Positions 55,403 to 64,000 of a stretch of DNA of 64,000 bases are shown piece after piece (the stretch's first letter is position 1; the number at the start of each line of letters is the position of its first letter). This DNA is from Asticcacaulis sp. Lineage in GTDB: Bacteria > Pseudomonadota > Alphaproteobacteria > Caulobacterales > Caulobacteraceae. The notes under the pieces are model-generated. The model was not told where the DNA came from. It did no database searches and was given only the letters and a program-made list of their open reading frames with translations. The stretch is from NCBI GenBank assembly GCA_024707255.1, contig JANQAC010000001.1, forward strand, positions 2,170,001 through 2,234,000, in the 5' to 3' direction. The translations under genes and the position numbers were made by a program.

Positions 55403-57397
55403 TTACAGCGCGGCCTTGACCTTGGCGACCACGTTTTCAGCCGTGATGCCGAACTCCTTGTAGAGGCGGTCGGCTGGGGCCGACGCGCCGAAGCTCGACA
55501 TGCCGACAAACAGGCCGTCTTCGCCGATGAAGCGTTCCCAGCCGAAGCGAGCGGCGGCTTCGACGGCGATGCGCACCGGCGCGGTGCCGATGACCGAGGC
55601 CTTGTAAGCCGCCGGCTGGGCGTCAAAGACATCCCACGAAGGGGTCGAGACGACGCGGGTTGGGATGCCATCGGCTTCCAGTTGCTTTTGTGCTGCGACG
55701 GCGATGGAGACTTCCGTGCCGGAAGCGAAAATGGTGGCCTTGGCGTCACCGGAGGCGGTGACCAGCTCGTAGGCGCCCTTCAGTGAAAGGTCACCACCTT
55801 GCGAACGGACAGCCGGCACCTTCTGGCGCGACAGGACAAGCATGGATGGGCCCTTGGCCTTTACGGCGGCTTTCCAGCATTCGGCGGCCTCGACCATGTC
55901 GGCCGGGCGGAAGACGTGCAGGCCGGGCATGGCGCGGTAAGAGGCCAGGTGCTCGACCGGCTGGTGGGTCGGACCGTCTTCGCCGACGCCGATCGAATCG
56001 TGCGTCATGACGTGGACGACCTTGGCGCCCATCAGCGCACCGAGGCGGATCGCCGGGCGGCTGTAGTCCGAAAACACGAAGAAGGTGCCGGCATAGGGCA
56101 GGATGCCGCCATGCAGGGCCATGCCGTTCATCGCCGCAGCCATGCCGAATTCACGCACGCCGTAATGGACGTAGCGGCCGGCATAGTCGGGCTCGTCAAA
56201 GGCGGTCATGCCTTTCACCAGGGTATTGACCGAGCCGGTGAGGTCGGCCGAGCCGCCGATCATGGATTCGATCACCGGCGTCAGGGTTGCCAGTGCCTTG
56301 CCGGAGCAGGAGCGGGTGGCGTCGGCCGGCTTGGTGGCGATAGCGTCGGCGATGTGGGCATCCAGCGCTTCAAACGCATTGGCGGGCAGCTTGCCGGTCA
56401 TGGCGGCGGCCAGTTCGGCGCCTTTCGGATGCGCCTTGGCACGGGCATCCCAGTCCTTGCGGACCCCGGTGCCCTTGCGGCCGGCGGCCAGCCAGGCCTT
56501 GCTGATGTTTTCCGGCAGGGTGAAGGGGGCGGCCAGCCAGTCCATATGTTCGCGGGCGGCCTTGATTTCATCGTCCATCAGGTTGTAGCCGTGGCCGTGC
56601 TTGTCGCCTTCCTTAGCGCCGGCGCGACGCGACACGGCGGTCTTGCAGGCGATCATGACCGGCTTCTGCTGCTGGGTGGCCCAGCGCATGGCGGCGGCGA
56701 TCTTGGAATGATCGTGGCCGTCAACGGCCTTTACCGCCCAGCCGGCGGCCTTGAAGCGGGCGAGCTGGTCGCCGGTTTCGGCCACGGTGGCGTAACCATC
56801 GATGGTGACATTATTGTCGTCGAACAGGACGATCAGGTTCTTCAGCTTGAGGCGGCCGGCCAGCGAGATGGCTTCGTGCGATACGCCTTCCATCAGGCAG
56901 CCGTCACCGGCGATGACCCAGGTGCGGTGGTTGACGAGCTCGTCACCGAAGCGGGCATTGAGGTGGCGTTCGGCCATGGCCATGCCGACGGCGGTGGCCA
57001 GGCCCTGGCCGAGCGGGCCGGTGGTGCATTCGACGCCGGGGGTGTGGCCGTATTCCGGGTGGCCGGCGGTGGTGGAGCCCCACTGGCGGAAATTCTCGAT
57101 GTCCTTCATCGAGACCGATTTGAAGCCGGTCAGGTGCAGCAGCGAATAGAGCAGCATCGAGCCGTGGCCGGCAGAGAGCACGAAACGGTCGCGGTCGGCC
57201 CAGTCGGGTTGTTTCGGATCGTACTTCAGGAACTTGGTCCACAGCACAGTGGCGACATCGGCCATGCCCATCGGCATACCCTGGTGGCCGGACTTCGCAT
57301 TATGCACCGCCTCCATGGACAGGACGCGGATGGCATCCGCCATAAGAACACCGGAGGGCTTTGTTGTGGGAGCGGCTGCAACAGCGCTTGTGGACAT
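55403..57397 (-). CDS. tkt: Transketolase
   Basis: A 664-aa thiamine-diphosphate enzyme of the pentose phosphate pathway. SMEAVHNAKSGHQGMPMGMA, DRFVLSAGHGSMLLYSLLHL, VIAGDGCLMEGVSHEAISLA (ThDP loop), GVREFGMAAAMNGMALHGGI and DSIGVGEDGPTHQPVEHLAS are diagnostic. Full length, no frame defect. It sits with fba, pgk and gap on the same strand in the lower-glycolysis region, divergent from zauP-zapA. Confidence 0.96.
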   Translation of the reverse strand: MSTSAVAAAPTTKPSGVLMADAIRVLSMEAVHNAKSGHQGMPMGMADVATVLWTKFLKYDPKQPDWADRDRFVLSAGHGSMLLYSLLHLTGFKSVSMKDIENFRQWGSTTAGHPEYGHTPGVECTTGPLGQGLATAVGMAMAERHLNARFGDELVNHRTWVIAGDGCLMEGVSHEAISLAGRLKLKNLIVLFDDNNVTIDGYATVAETGDQLARFKAAGWAVKAVDGHDHSKIAAAMRWATQQQKPVMIACKTAVSRRAGAKEGDKHGHGYNLMDDEIKAAREHMDWLAAPFTLPENISKAWLAAGRKGTGVRKDWDARAKAHPKGAELAAAMTGKLPANAFEALDAHIADAIATKPADATRSCSGKALATLTPVIESMIGGSADLTGSVNTLVKGMTAFDEPDYAGRYVHYGVREFGMAAAMNGMALHGGILPYAGTFFVFSDYSRPAIRLGALMGAKVVHVMTHDSIGVGEDGPTHQPVEHLASYRAMPGLHVFRPADMVEAAECWKAAVKAKGPSMLVLSRQKVPAVRSQGGDLSLKGAYELVTASGDAKATIFASGTEVSIAVAAQKQLEADGIPTRVVSTPSWDVFDAQPAAYKASVIGTAPVRIAVEAAARFGWERFIGEDGLFVGMSSFGASAPADRLYKEFGITAENVVAKVKAAL

Positions 57398-57564
57398 GGG
57401 TGAGTCTCTATTAAAGTGTTAACGAGTACGGAGATTTGCCGTGCCTTTAGCCGAACTTGCCGGCTAAGTGTAGAATTTAATGCGTTTTGCGCACGATTCT
57501 TACCGGTTTTGGTCCGGAAGCGGACGAATCGGGGAAGCGCGGCGCATATCGGAGGAGAGCGGTT

Positions 57565-57867
57565 ATGGAGCATTCCCAGACTCATTTGGCACCGAATCAT
57601 CCGGCTGGCGGTAGCCTGAATGTCGCCGTCGATCGACTGGACCGGGCGCTGGAGGCCCTTGAAGCCCGTGTTCGGGCGCTGCAATCCGGAGAACCCCTGC
57701 CGGAATTCACCGGCTCCGGCACCAATGACGAGTATGAGCGGGTGCTGGCCGAACTGGAAGAGGCGCGCACCTCCAATGCCGAACTGGCCGCCGCGGCTTC
57801 CGCCGCCCATGCCGCCCTGGGCGCCGCCGCCGCCAATATCCGCCAGCTTGTCAGTGGGGTAATGTAA
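57565..57867 (+). CDS. zauP: ZauP, coiled-coil partner of ZapA
   Basis: A 100-aa protein from the ATG at 57565 with GGAGGAGA just upstream. The core LNVAVDRLDRALEALEARVR and EYERVLAELEEARTSNAELA is a coiled coil, and the C-terminal part is very Ala-rich. In Caulobacter the coiled-coil gene directly before zapA is zauP, which helps ZapA focus the Z-ring. The next gene's ATG overlaps this stop by 1 bp. The identification rests on position and coiled-coil character. Confidence 0.8.
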   Translation: MEHSQTHLAPNHPAGGSLNVAVDRLDRALEALEARVRALQSGEPLPEFTGSGTNDEYERVLAELEEARTSNAELAAAASAAHAALGAAAANIRQLVSGVM

Positions 57868-58193
57868 TGGGAGAGGTCACGGTCCGCGTCAATAACAAGC
57901 CCTATACGGTCGGTTGCGCCGATGGCCAGGAAGGTCGCGTGCAGGAACTGGCGCGCAAGTTCGACGAGCATGTCGAGATGGTGGTGTCCGATGTCGGTTC
58001 GATCGGCGAGGTGCGGCTGTTCCTCATGGCGGCCCTGCTGATGATCGACGAGATGCAGGATCTGCGCCTGCAACTGGATGAGGCCAGTTCGGCCAATGCC
58101 CGCATGAACGCCGGCGCGCATGAAATGGAGCGCAAGGCGGCCTTCGCCATAACCGACGCCGCCGCGCGTCTGGAGCGGCTGTTGGGGGCTTAG
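57867..58193 (+). CDS. zapA: ZapA, Z-ring-associated protein
   Basis: A 108-aa protein that bundles FtsZ. It starts GEVTVRVNNKPYTVGCADGQ, then EGRVQELARKFDEHVEMVVS, and ends in a helical region LLMIDEMQDLRLQLDEASSA, all typical of alphaproteobacterial ZapA. It is translated together with zauP (overlapping stop and start). A palindromic repeat lies 8 bp after its stop. Confidence 0.92.
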   Translation: MGEVTVRVNNKPYTVGCADGQEGRVQELARKFDEHVEMVVSDVGSIGEVRLFLMAALLMIDEMQDLRLQLDEASSANARMNAGAHEMERKAAFAITDAAARLERLLGA

Positions 58194-58200
58194 ATATTTA

Positions 58201-58236
58201 TATCTCCCCAAAACGCTGAAGCGTTTTAGGGAGATA
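58201..58236. repeat. Palindromic repeat after zapA, related to the gap-pgk repeat
   Basis: TATCTCCC (58201-58208) pairs with GGGAGATA (58229-58236) and AAAACGC (58210-58216) with GCGTTTT (58221-58227) around a TGAA loop. The motif CTCCC-AAACGC-GCGTT-GGGAG matches the core of the palindrome at 49867-50031, suggesting one dispersed family. It could also act as a terminator between the convergent genes zapA and kynU. Confidence 0.75.
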
Positions 58237-58240
58237 TAGG

Positions 58241-59293
58241 TTATGCTAAGCACCCGGCCACGATATCGGCGTCTTCTTCTGTATTGTAGATATGGAATGA
58301 CAGGCGCAGCACATCGCCACGCCGATCAAAGCGGCAGCCGGCGGCGGTCAGGGCGGCCATCGTCTTCTCCATATGCGACGGTTTATGGCACAGGGTGCCG
58401 CCCTTGTCGGAACGATCCGACGGATCGATCCGGGCGATCAGGGCGCGGTTGTGCTTGATTATCGCCTCCACACCGATATCGCGGATGGTGCGAATGCCGG
58501 TGGTGGCCAGCACATAGGGTGCGACCGAGGGCGTGCCGCCCCAGAACCGGCGGGCATCCGAGGCATAATGGAAATCGCGGATATCGAAATCAAACGGGTT
58601 CTCATGCGAAAACCAGCCGACATTCAGCGGCCTGAGGTCATGCGGACACCATAAAAAACCGGCGCCCGGTCCGCCGCACAGCCATTTCAGGCACGAACCG
58701 ATCAGGGCATCGGCCTGCCAGGCCGTGACATCGATCGGTAATATGCCTGCCGATTGCGCCACGTCGATAATGCTGAAAATGCCGCGCGTGCGGGCCAGGC
58801 CCGCGATCTCCGCCACCGGAGACACGATGCTGGTATTGGAATGGACGTGCATGGCCACGACGACCGCGACATCGGATGTCATCGCCGCTTCCCAGGTGGC
58901 GATATCGGCGGGATCGCCTTCCAGAATCCCAAAACGAAAGCCCAGCCGTTGGGCCTGTTGCGCCACGAAACCCAGCGACGGGAAAGCCTGCGCCGACATG
59001 ATGATCCGGTCGCGGCCCTTTTCCAGAGTCAGCCCTGAGAGAAGGGCGAACAAGGCCGCCGAAACATTGGGCTGCGGGCAGTAGTCCGCCATCCGCCCGC
59101 CCAGCAGATCGGCCAAAGCCGTGCGAAAATCATCAATCGCATCAAGCCATAAGGGCCAGCTTTCGCCGGGGGTCGCGGTCCAGGGGGTAAAGAAATGTGC
59201 CTCGAAATCACCGCGCGCCGCCTTTGGCAACAGGCCCGCCGAATGACTGAGCAAATAGGGACCACCGGGCGGCTTTTCAAACAGCTCGATCAT
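58241..59293 (-). CDS. kynU: Kynureninase-like PLP enzyme
   Basis: A 350-aa fold-type I PLP protein: YLLSHSAGLLPKAARGDFEA opens it, IFSIIDVAQSAGILPID is the PLP-Asp region, and DALIGSCLKWLCGGPGAGFL holds the catalytic Lys. HENPFDFDIRDFHYASDARR and FWGGTPSVAPYVL match kynureninase-type aminotransferase class V enzymes. It is shorter than typical kynureninase (about 415 aa). It overlaps kynA's stop (ATGA), and kynA-kynU in one transcript supports kynurenine cleavage to anthranilate. Confidence 0.82.
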   Translation of the reverse strand: MIELFEKPPGGPYLLSHSAGLLPKAARGDFEAHFFTPWTATPGESWPLWLDAIDDFRTALADLLGGRMADYCPQPNVSAALFALLSGLTLEKGRDRIIMSAQAFPSLGFVAQQAQRLGFRFGILEGDPADIATWEAAMTSDVAVVVAMHVHSNTSIVSPVAEIAGLARTRGIFSIIDVAQSAGILPIDVTAWQADALIGSCLKWLCGGPGAGFLWCPHDLRPLNVGWFSHENPFDFDIRDFHYASDARRFWGGTPSVAPYVLATTGIRTIRDIGVEAIIKHNRALIARIDPSDRSDKGGTLCHKPSHMEKTMAALTAAGCRFDRRGDVLRLSFHIYNTEEDADIVAGCLA

Positions 59294-60028
59294 TCGGCTA
59301 CGCTCAGTGAGGGCCGGACCTTGCCATAGGCACCACCCCAGGCATCTGTCATCTCATGGCGCACGGCCCATAGTTCGGGGAAGAAGCGGTGACGTGCGCC
59401 AGCATAGAGCAGTTCGACCGGCCGGCCTTTCAGCGAGGCCGCGCCCATGCCGATGGTCCGCTGGATCAGGAAGATATGGTTGGATCGGAACTTGCCCATG
59501 CGCTCATCGAATTCGATCAGGCATTCGGCAATGACATAGGCGTCGTCATGGGCATATTTGGTGTCGTAGATATCGCGCACCGTCAGGCCGCGACCGGTGA
59601 GATAACGGGCCTCATAGGTCTCCCAAAGTTCCGGCGGCATCTTCATCAGGGTGCGGAAGCCGGGCGATTCGGCCGGAGCCATTGCCCAGTTGCAGGCGGA
59701 TCTGCTGGTAATCGTGCGGCGACATGGTTTCCAGCAGGTCAAGCTGTTCGCTCATCAGCCGGATAATCATATTGCAGCGGGAAAACAGGGTCACGACCTT
59801 GTGGACATGACTCGCCTGCATGTGGTCGTTAATATCGAGCAGGGTGTGGACCATCAGTTTCATCCACAATTCCTCGACCTGGTGGACGATCTGGAATTGC
59901 AGTTCATCGGCATTGACCATGGCCGCCATCGGCTTCTGGCAGGCGAGCAGGCGGTCGGTTTGCAGATAGAGTTCGTAATCCAGCTTCGCGGGCGCGGAAA
60001 GCTGGTCGATATAGGACTGGCGGTTCAT
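59290..60028 (-). CDS. kynA: Tryptophan 2,3-dioxygenase, frameshifted
   Basis: KynA is a heme enzyme that opens tryptophan to N-formylkynurenine. From the ATG at 60028: KLDYELYLQTDRLLACQKPM, ADELQFQIVHQVEELWMKLM (proximal region) and MSPHDYQQIRLQLGNGSG are conserved. The frame breaks near 59671-59672; removing one C gives GSGESPGFRTLMKMPPELWE and continues into GKFRSNHIFLIQRTIGMG (heme His region) to 59290, about 245 aa. The gene is otherwise normal, so a sequence error is likely. It leads the kynA-kynU transcript, divergent from an Lrp-type regulator. Confidence 0.92.
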
Positions 60029-60148
60029 GTCGTGTCTCCCTTTTGTGGCCAGCCTAACGCGCTTTTCGCTGAACATTGTTTCTATTGTGCTTGTAATTTG
60101 CGCTATATAGGAAACGATTTATCTGAATATTTGTTCGTGGAGAAACGA

Positions 60149-60592
60149 ATGGATCGTTTTGATGAGGCCATATTGCGTGAACTGGAGGCCGATGGCCGGC
60201 TGTCCTTCGCCGAATTGGGCGACCGCACCGGCCTGTCGAAATCGCCGTGCTGGAAACGGGTACAGGCGCTGGAAGCGGCAGGCGTTATTCGAGGCTACCG
60301 CGCCGACCTCGATCCGGCCATGCTGGGCCTGTCGACCCTCGCCTTTGTGCAGGTGACGGTTTCGTTCGAGCGTCACGAAGCGTTCGAGCAGGCGGTGGCG
60401 GCGCATCCGGCGGTGCTGAGTTGTCACGCCACGGTCGGGGCCACGGATTATCTGATGCAGGTGATCATGCCGTCGATGGCGGCGCTGGATGATTTCCTGC
60501 GCCAGACCCTGTGGCGGTTGCCGGGCGTCGAGCGCTTCACCACGACATTGGCCATGCGGACGATCAAGGATAATGGCCGGTTGATGGTTTGA
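60149..60592 (+). CDS. Lrp/AsnC-family regulator, probably of kynA-kynU
   Basis: A 147-aa protein. The N-terminal helix-turn-helix DEAILRELEADGRLSFAELG, TGLSKSPCWKRVQALEAAGV binds DNA, and LGLSTLAFVQVTVSFERHEA begins the C-terminal RAM ligand domain, which ends VERFTTTLAMRTIKD. It is divergent from kynA with a 120-bp gap that should hold both promoters; KynR-type Lrp proteins control kynurenine genes in this arrangement. That link is inference from position. The stop abuts plsY, which is convergent. Confidence 0.9.
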   Translation: MDRFDEAILRELEADGRLSFAELGDRTGLSKSPCWKRVQALEAAGVIRGYRADLDPAMLGLSTLAFVQVTVSFERHEAFEQAVAAHPAVLSCHATVGATDYLMQVIMPSMAALDDFLRQTLWRLPGVERFTTTLAMRTIKDNGRLMV

Positions 60593-61219
60593 TCAGGCCT
60601 CTTTCTTCTTGCCGATCCTCGGTTCCTCGCCTTTCAGAAGGCGGCGGATATTCTCATGGTGGCGGATATAGATCAGCACGGCCATGAACAGCGCCATGCC
60701 GAGGAACGGATAGGGCGCGACATGCAGCAGGAAGGCAACCGGCACGACCAGAGCAGCGGCGACCAGGGCACCGAGCGAGGATATCCGGAAGACAAAGGCG
60801 GTCAGCAGCCACAGGGCAGCGGCGATCAGGCCCATGGGCCAGCAGGCGGCGAACAGAGTGCCGAAGAAGGTGGCCACGCCCTTGCCGCCCTTGAATTTCA
60901 GCCACACCGGAAACAGGTGCCCGAGGAAGGCGGCGGCCCCTGCCAGCGCCATGGCGGTTCGGCGGGTTTCAATATCGGTTTGCAGCAGCAGGACAAAGGC
61001 CAGGCCGACAGCCAGAGCGCCCTTGCCGGTATCGCCGATAAAGGTGATGGCGGCCAGGTCCTTGCGGCCGGTGCGCAGCACATTGGTGGCGCCGATATTG
61101 CCGGAACCGACCGTGCGGATATCGATGCCCGCCGCCTTGGCCGATATATAGCCGAACGGAATTGAGCCGAGCAGATAACCGCCGATCAGGGCAAGCGCGT
61201 AAATGGCAATATCGGGCAT
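60593..61219 (-). CDS. plsY: PlsY, acyl-phosphate glycerol-3-phosphate acyltransferase
   Basis: A 208-aa polytopic membrane enzyme that makes lysophosphatidate in phospholipid synthesis. Membrane segments alternate with the conserved loops SIPFGYISAKAAGID, TVGSGNIGATNVLRTG and HLFPVWLKFKGGKGVATFFG. These three motifs are diagnostic. Stop and start positions match the family length. It lies upstream of nothing on its strand for 1 bp (convergent with the Lrp gene) and follows pyrX by 8 bp. Confidence 0.95.
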   Translation of the reverse strand: MPDIAIYALALIGGYLLGSIPFGYISAKAAGIDIRTVGSGNIGATNVLRTGRKDLAAITFIGDTGKGALAVGLAFVLLLQTDIETRRTAMALAGAAAFLGHLFPVWLKFKGGKGVATFFGTLFAACWPMGLIAAALWLLTAFVFRISSLGALVAAALVVPVAFLLHVAPYPFLGMALFMAVLIYIRHHENIRRLLKGEEPRIGKKKEA

Positions 61220-61227
61220 GGTTTGTC

Positions 61228-62529
61228 CTAGGCGTGTTCGTAGACGATACGGCCGTCCACCAGCGTTTTCAGCACCTTGCCCTGTAATGCGCGGTTTTCA
61301 AAGGGTGAGTTCTTCGATTTCGACAGGATGTCTTTTTCGCGCAACGCGAACGGCGCGTCGATATCGACCAGGATCAGGTCGGCGGGCGCGCCTTTGGCGA
61401 TGCGGCCGGCGGCCAGGCCCAGCAATTGCGCCGGATTTTGCGTTACGGTGCGCAACAGGTCTATCAGTGGAATGTCGTTTTCGTGGTGCAGGCCGATCAG
61501 CGCTGGCAACAGGGTTTGCAGGCCGAGCGCACCGGGCGTGGCTTCGGAGAATGGCAGGCGCTTGTGTTCGGCCGGTTCCGGCGAATGGTTCGACACGATA
61601 ACGTCGATCAGGCCAGTCGAAACGGCATCGATCAGGGCCAGACGGTCGCGTTCGGCGCGCAGGGGCGGATCGAGGCGGAAGAAGGTGCGGTAGTCGCCGA
61701 TGTCGAGTTCGTTGAACATCAGGTGGTTGATCGAGGCCGAGGCGAAGACCTCCAGCCCCTTGGCCTTGGCGCGTTCGAGCGATTGCAACGCGCCGCCGGT
61801 CGAGATCAGGTCGACCAGGAAGCGCGCGCCGGTCATCTCGGCCAGGGCGAGGTCGCGCTCGATCATGATGCGTTCGGCCAGCGGCGACACCCCGGAAAGG
61901 CCCATGCGCGCCGCCATTTCGCCGGACGTGGCGACGGCGCCTTCGGAAAGCCAGGGCTCCTTCGGGCGATGCGCGATCAGGGCGTTGAAGCCGTTGGCAT
62001 AGTTCAGCACGCGGCTGAAGATCTTCGAATTGACGATCGGCTCGTCGGCATTGGTGAAATAGAGCGCGCCGGCCTCGGCCATCAGGCCGATTTCCGCCAT
62101 CTGCTTGCCTTCCAGCTTCTTGGTGGCGGCGCCGGCGGGGTATACGTGGACCAGTTCGATATCGCGCGCCCGGCGCAGGATGAAGTCGGCCATGGCCGGT
62201 TCGTCGATGCACGGATCGGTGTCGGGCTGGACGACAAAGGAGGTCACGCCCCCGGCGGCGGCGGCCAGGCTGGCGGATTTCAGGGTTTCGGCGGGTTCGT
62301 GACCGGGTTCGCCGGTCTTGACGCGCATATCGATCAGGCCGGGCAGGAGGGCGTTTTCGTCGCAATCGATAAGGCGGATGCCGGCGGGCAGGGCGGGGGT
62401 GCTGTGGCCCAGGGTGACATCGGTGATGATGCCATTGGTGACGATAACCGAGCCGGGGCCGTCATATTCGGTGGCCGGATCGATGAGGCGGGCATTGACG
62501 AAAGCAAGAGAGGTGGTTTCTTTGGTCAT
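61228..62529 (-). CDS. pyrX: PyrX, dihydroorotase-like protein lacking metal ligands
   Basis: A 433-aa dihydroorotase homologue. Active enzymes carry HxH in DMHVHLREPG, but here it reads GLIDMRVKTGEPG, so both His are lost. The later TDHAPH region reads VIVSNHSPEPAEHK, replacing the catalytic Asp. It should therefore be noncatalytic, like the PyrC' partner of aspartate carbamoyltransferase in Pseudomonas. It is in one transcript with pyrB, consistent with a structural role in the ATCase complex. The ATG at 62529 overlaps the stop of the small lipoprotein gene. Confidence 0.88.
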   Translation of the reverse strand: MTKETTSLAFVNARLIDPATEYDGPGSVIVTNGIITDVTLGHSTPALPAGIRLIDCDENALLPGLIDMRVKTGEPGHEPAETLKSASLAAAAGGVTSFVVQPDTDPCIDEPAMADFILRRARDIELVHVYPAGAATKKLEGKQMAEIGLMAEAGALYFTNADEPIVNSKIFSRVLNYANGFNALIAHRPKEPWLSEGAVATSGEMAARMGLSGVSPLAERIMIERDLALAEMTGARFLVDLISTGGALQSLERAKAKGLEVFASASINHLMFNELDIGDYRTFFRLDPPLRAERDRLALIDAVSTGLIDVIVSNHSPEPAEHKRLPFSEATPGALGLQTLLPALIGLHHENDIPLIDLLRTVTQNPAQLLGLAAGRIAKGAPADLILVDIDAPFALREKDILSKSKNSPFENRALQGKVLKTLVDGRIVYEHA

Positions 62530-62951
62530 TTCTTTGCTTCGCAATTTTTGAGTGCAATTTCGTTGTAAGTCGTGGCAAATTTTTCGGCATTTGGAGAGGC
62601 CATATCAGACATGCCCTGAATGTAGACCACAACATATATAACATCATCTGACGTTGGCGATGAGGGCTTGACGAGAGCGGGCGCGTCCTTCCCTGGGATG
62701 CTATAACTCCAATTTCGAATGGCGTAGAGATTACATTGGCCTTTTGCAAAGTCTTCTGACGCCATCCTTGCCGCATCGTCTGGATTCAGGTCACTATCTG
62801 CCACACGAGAAGCAGTGGTTCGTTCTAATGCGGAATGTGTCGCTGCCGATATCAAACTGTTATTTGAGTTGTCATCAACATGCTCAGGACTACAAGCCTG
62901 AATTAATAGTGAGGAAAATAAGGCAGTTCCAACCAGATATCGTTTCCTCAT
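62526..62951 (-). CDS. Small lipoprotein inserted between pyrB and pyrX
   Basis: A 141-aa protein with signal [20 protein letters not shown] (lipobox LIQAC). The mature part has [40 protein letters not shown] and ends in a Cys (LKNCEAKK). It has no link to pyrimidine metabolism that I can see. ATGA overlaps tie it to both pyr genes. Its base composition is visibly more AT-rich than its neighbours, so it was probably inserted. Function unknown. Confidence 0.65.
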   Translation of the reverse strand: MRKRYLVGTALFSSLLIQACSPEHVDDNSNNSLISAATHSALERTTASRVADSDLNPDDAARMASEDFAKGQCNLYAIRNWSYSIPGKDAPALVKPSSPTSDDVIYVVVYIQGMSDMASPNAEKFATTYNEIALKNCEAKK

Positions 62952-63919
62952 CGGTCATTCTCTAGTCGCGCAGCCAGCGAGGCCAGCACGGCCATGCGGG
63001 CGGCCACGCCCATCTCGACCTGATCCTGAATGAGCGAAACCGATAGATCGTCGGCGATTTCCGAATCGATCTCGATGCCGCGGTTCATCGGTCCGGGGTG
63101 CATGACCTTGGCGCCTGGGGCGGCGACCGCCAGTTTCTCGCGGTCGAGGCCAAAGAAGCGGTAATATTCGCGCGCCGAAGGGATAAAGGCGCCGTCCATG
63201 CGTTCAAGCTGGAGGCGCAGCATCATCACTACATCGGCGCCGGCAATGCCTTCGCGCATATCGTGATAAACCTCTGTGCCCCACTGGTCGGCATCGCCCG
63301 GAATGAGCGTCGGCGGACCGACGAGGCGAACATGGGCGCCCATGGCGTTGAGCAGGATGACATTGGAGCGCGCCACGCGGGAATGGGTGACATCGCCGCA
63401 GATGGCTATGGTCAGGCCGTCGACATGGCCGAAGGCGCGGCGGATCGACAACATATCGAGCAAGGCCTGGGTCGGGTGCTGGTGCTGGCCATCACCGGCA
63501 TTGACCACCGAACAGCCGACCTTCTGCGCCAGCAGGGCCGCGGCGCCGGAGGCCGAGTGGCGGACCACCAGCAGATCGGGCTTCATGGCGTTGAGCGTGA
63601 CGGCGGTGTCGATCAGGGTTTCGCCCTTGGCGACCGACGAGGTCTTCATGCTCATATTAATGGTGTCGGCGCCGAGGCGTTTGCCGGCCAGTTCAAACGA
63701 GGACTGCGTGCGCGTCGAGTTCTCGAAGAACATATTGACCAGGGTGCGGCCGCGCAGGAGATCGAGTTTCTTGGTCGATTGCCGGTTGAGATCGACGAAC
63801 ACGTCGGCCAGATCGAGCAGATTGGCGATATCGGGCGGATCGAGATCCTGCGCACCCAGAAAGTGCGGCTTAGGGAAGGCGTGCAGCCGGGCGCGGATCA
63901 GTTCGTTAAAATCGGTCAT
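62948..63919 (-). CDS. pyrB: Aspartate carbamoyltransferase, catalytic subunit
   Basis: A 323-aa enzyme making carbamoyl aspartate in pyrimidine synthesis. [20 protein letters not shown] is the carbamoyl-phosphate loop, [39 protein letters not shown] and [18 protein letters not shown] (C-terminal) are diagnostic. It precedes the lipoprotein gene and pyrX on the same strand, so the three are probably one operon. No frame defect. About 80 bp of sequence follows to the right edge with its promoter. Confidence 0.97.
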   Translation of the reverse strand: MTDFNELIRARLHAFPKPHFLGAQDLDPPDIANLLDLADVFVDLNRQSTKKLDLLRGRTLVNMFFENSTRTQSSFELAGKRLGADTINMSMKTSSVAKGETLIDTAVTLNAMKPDLLVVRHSASGAAALLAQKVGCSVVNAGDGQHQHPTQALLDMLSIRRAFGHVDGLTIAICGDVTHSRVARSNVILLNAMGAHVRLVGPPTLIPGDADQWGTEVYHDMREGIAGADVVMMLRLQLERMDGAFIPSAREYYRFFGLDREKLAVAAPGAKVMHPGPMNRGIEIDSEIADDLSVSLIQDQVEMGVAARMAVLASLAARLENDR

Positions 63920-64000
63920 GTGGCGTCTTCATGAGTCTGCATAATTGTCATGCTGACAGAAACTGCCGGCACAGTCGTCATTATTCCGCAGGAATTGGCT

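Noticed and set aside
55799..57403. 534-codon open frame on the plus strand
   Set aside because: It lies fully antisense to transketolase, lacks family features and arises from the GC-rich third-position bias of tkt.
61426..62568. 380-codon open frame on the plus strand
   Set aside because: Antisense shadow of pyrX; composition is Gly/Gln-rich without any motif.
1..64000. CRISPR array or cas genes
   Set aside because: No regularly spaced repeats with unique spacers and no Cas motifs were seen; repeats found are palindromes, not arrays.

Overview
The window reads as a Caulobacterales genome (Alphaproteobacteria, Asticcacaulis-like). The support is a zauP-zapA pair beside transketolase, trb genes of the alphaproteobacterial type ending in a DUF2274 gene, GC-rich codon use and many small Caulobacterales-type lipoproteins. 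The genus is an inference.

Positions 1 to about 29.4 kb look like one end of an integrative and conjugative element (ICE). A trb mating-channel operon (trbB-C-D-E-J-L-F-G-I plus DUF2274, 191-9632) is followed by a 491-bp inverted-repeat element. Next comes a five-gene operon (10585-17678) with a Z1 helicase, a PD-(D/E)XK nuclease of DUF4420 type, a MORC/GHKL ATPase and two unassigned proteins; this is probably an antiphage locus. A stretch of lipoproteins, small membrane proteins and HTH regulators follows (17.8-21.1 kb). After it come a SLATT-type two-TM effector (21354) and a second tight operon (22162-26889): two unrecognised proteins, an 801-aa protein with PIN-like features and a stand-alone asparaginase-fold protein lacking a catalytic Asp. 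This second operon is my best candidate for an undescribed system. A HEPN-like two-gene unit and a tyrosine integrase close the element directly against dusA, a known integration hotspot. The other ICE end, the relaxase and the coupling protein lie left of the window.

From 29.4 kb on the DNA is mostly chromosomal core: dusA, an aspartic protease, two secreted paralogues, a chemoreceptor, a SleB-type hydrolase, uvrB, several lipoproteins, folB with a QueD-like gene, a methyltransferase, glycolytic/Calvin genes (fba, pgk, gap, tkt), an OmpR/EnvZ-like two-component system divergent from two EF-hand genes, zauP-zapA, the kynurenine genes kynA-kynU with an Lrp-type regulator, plsY, and pyrB with an inactive dihydroorotase homologue (pyrX). 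An AT-rich insert at 45.0-47.3 kb carries three accessory genes.

At least twelve single-base indels break otherwise normal reading frames, in both ICE and housekeeping genes (trbE, MORC ATPase, PIN protein twice, dusA, secreted paralogue, chemoreceptor twice, methyltransferase, TIGR04255 gene, its neighbour, kynA). Most sit in short homopolymers, so I treat them mainly as sequence errors and annotate the genes across them.
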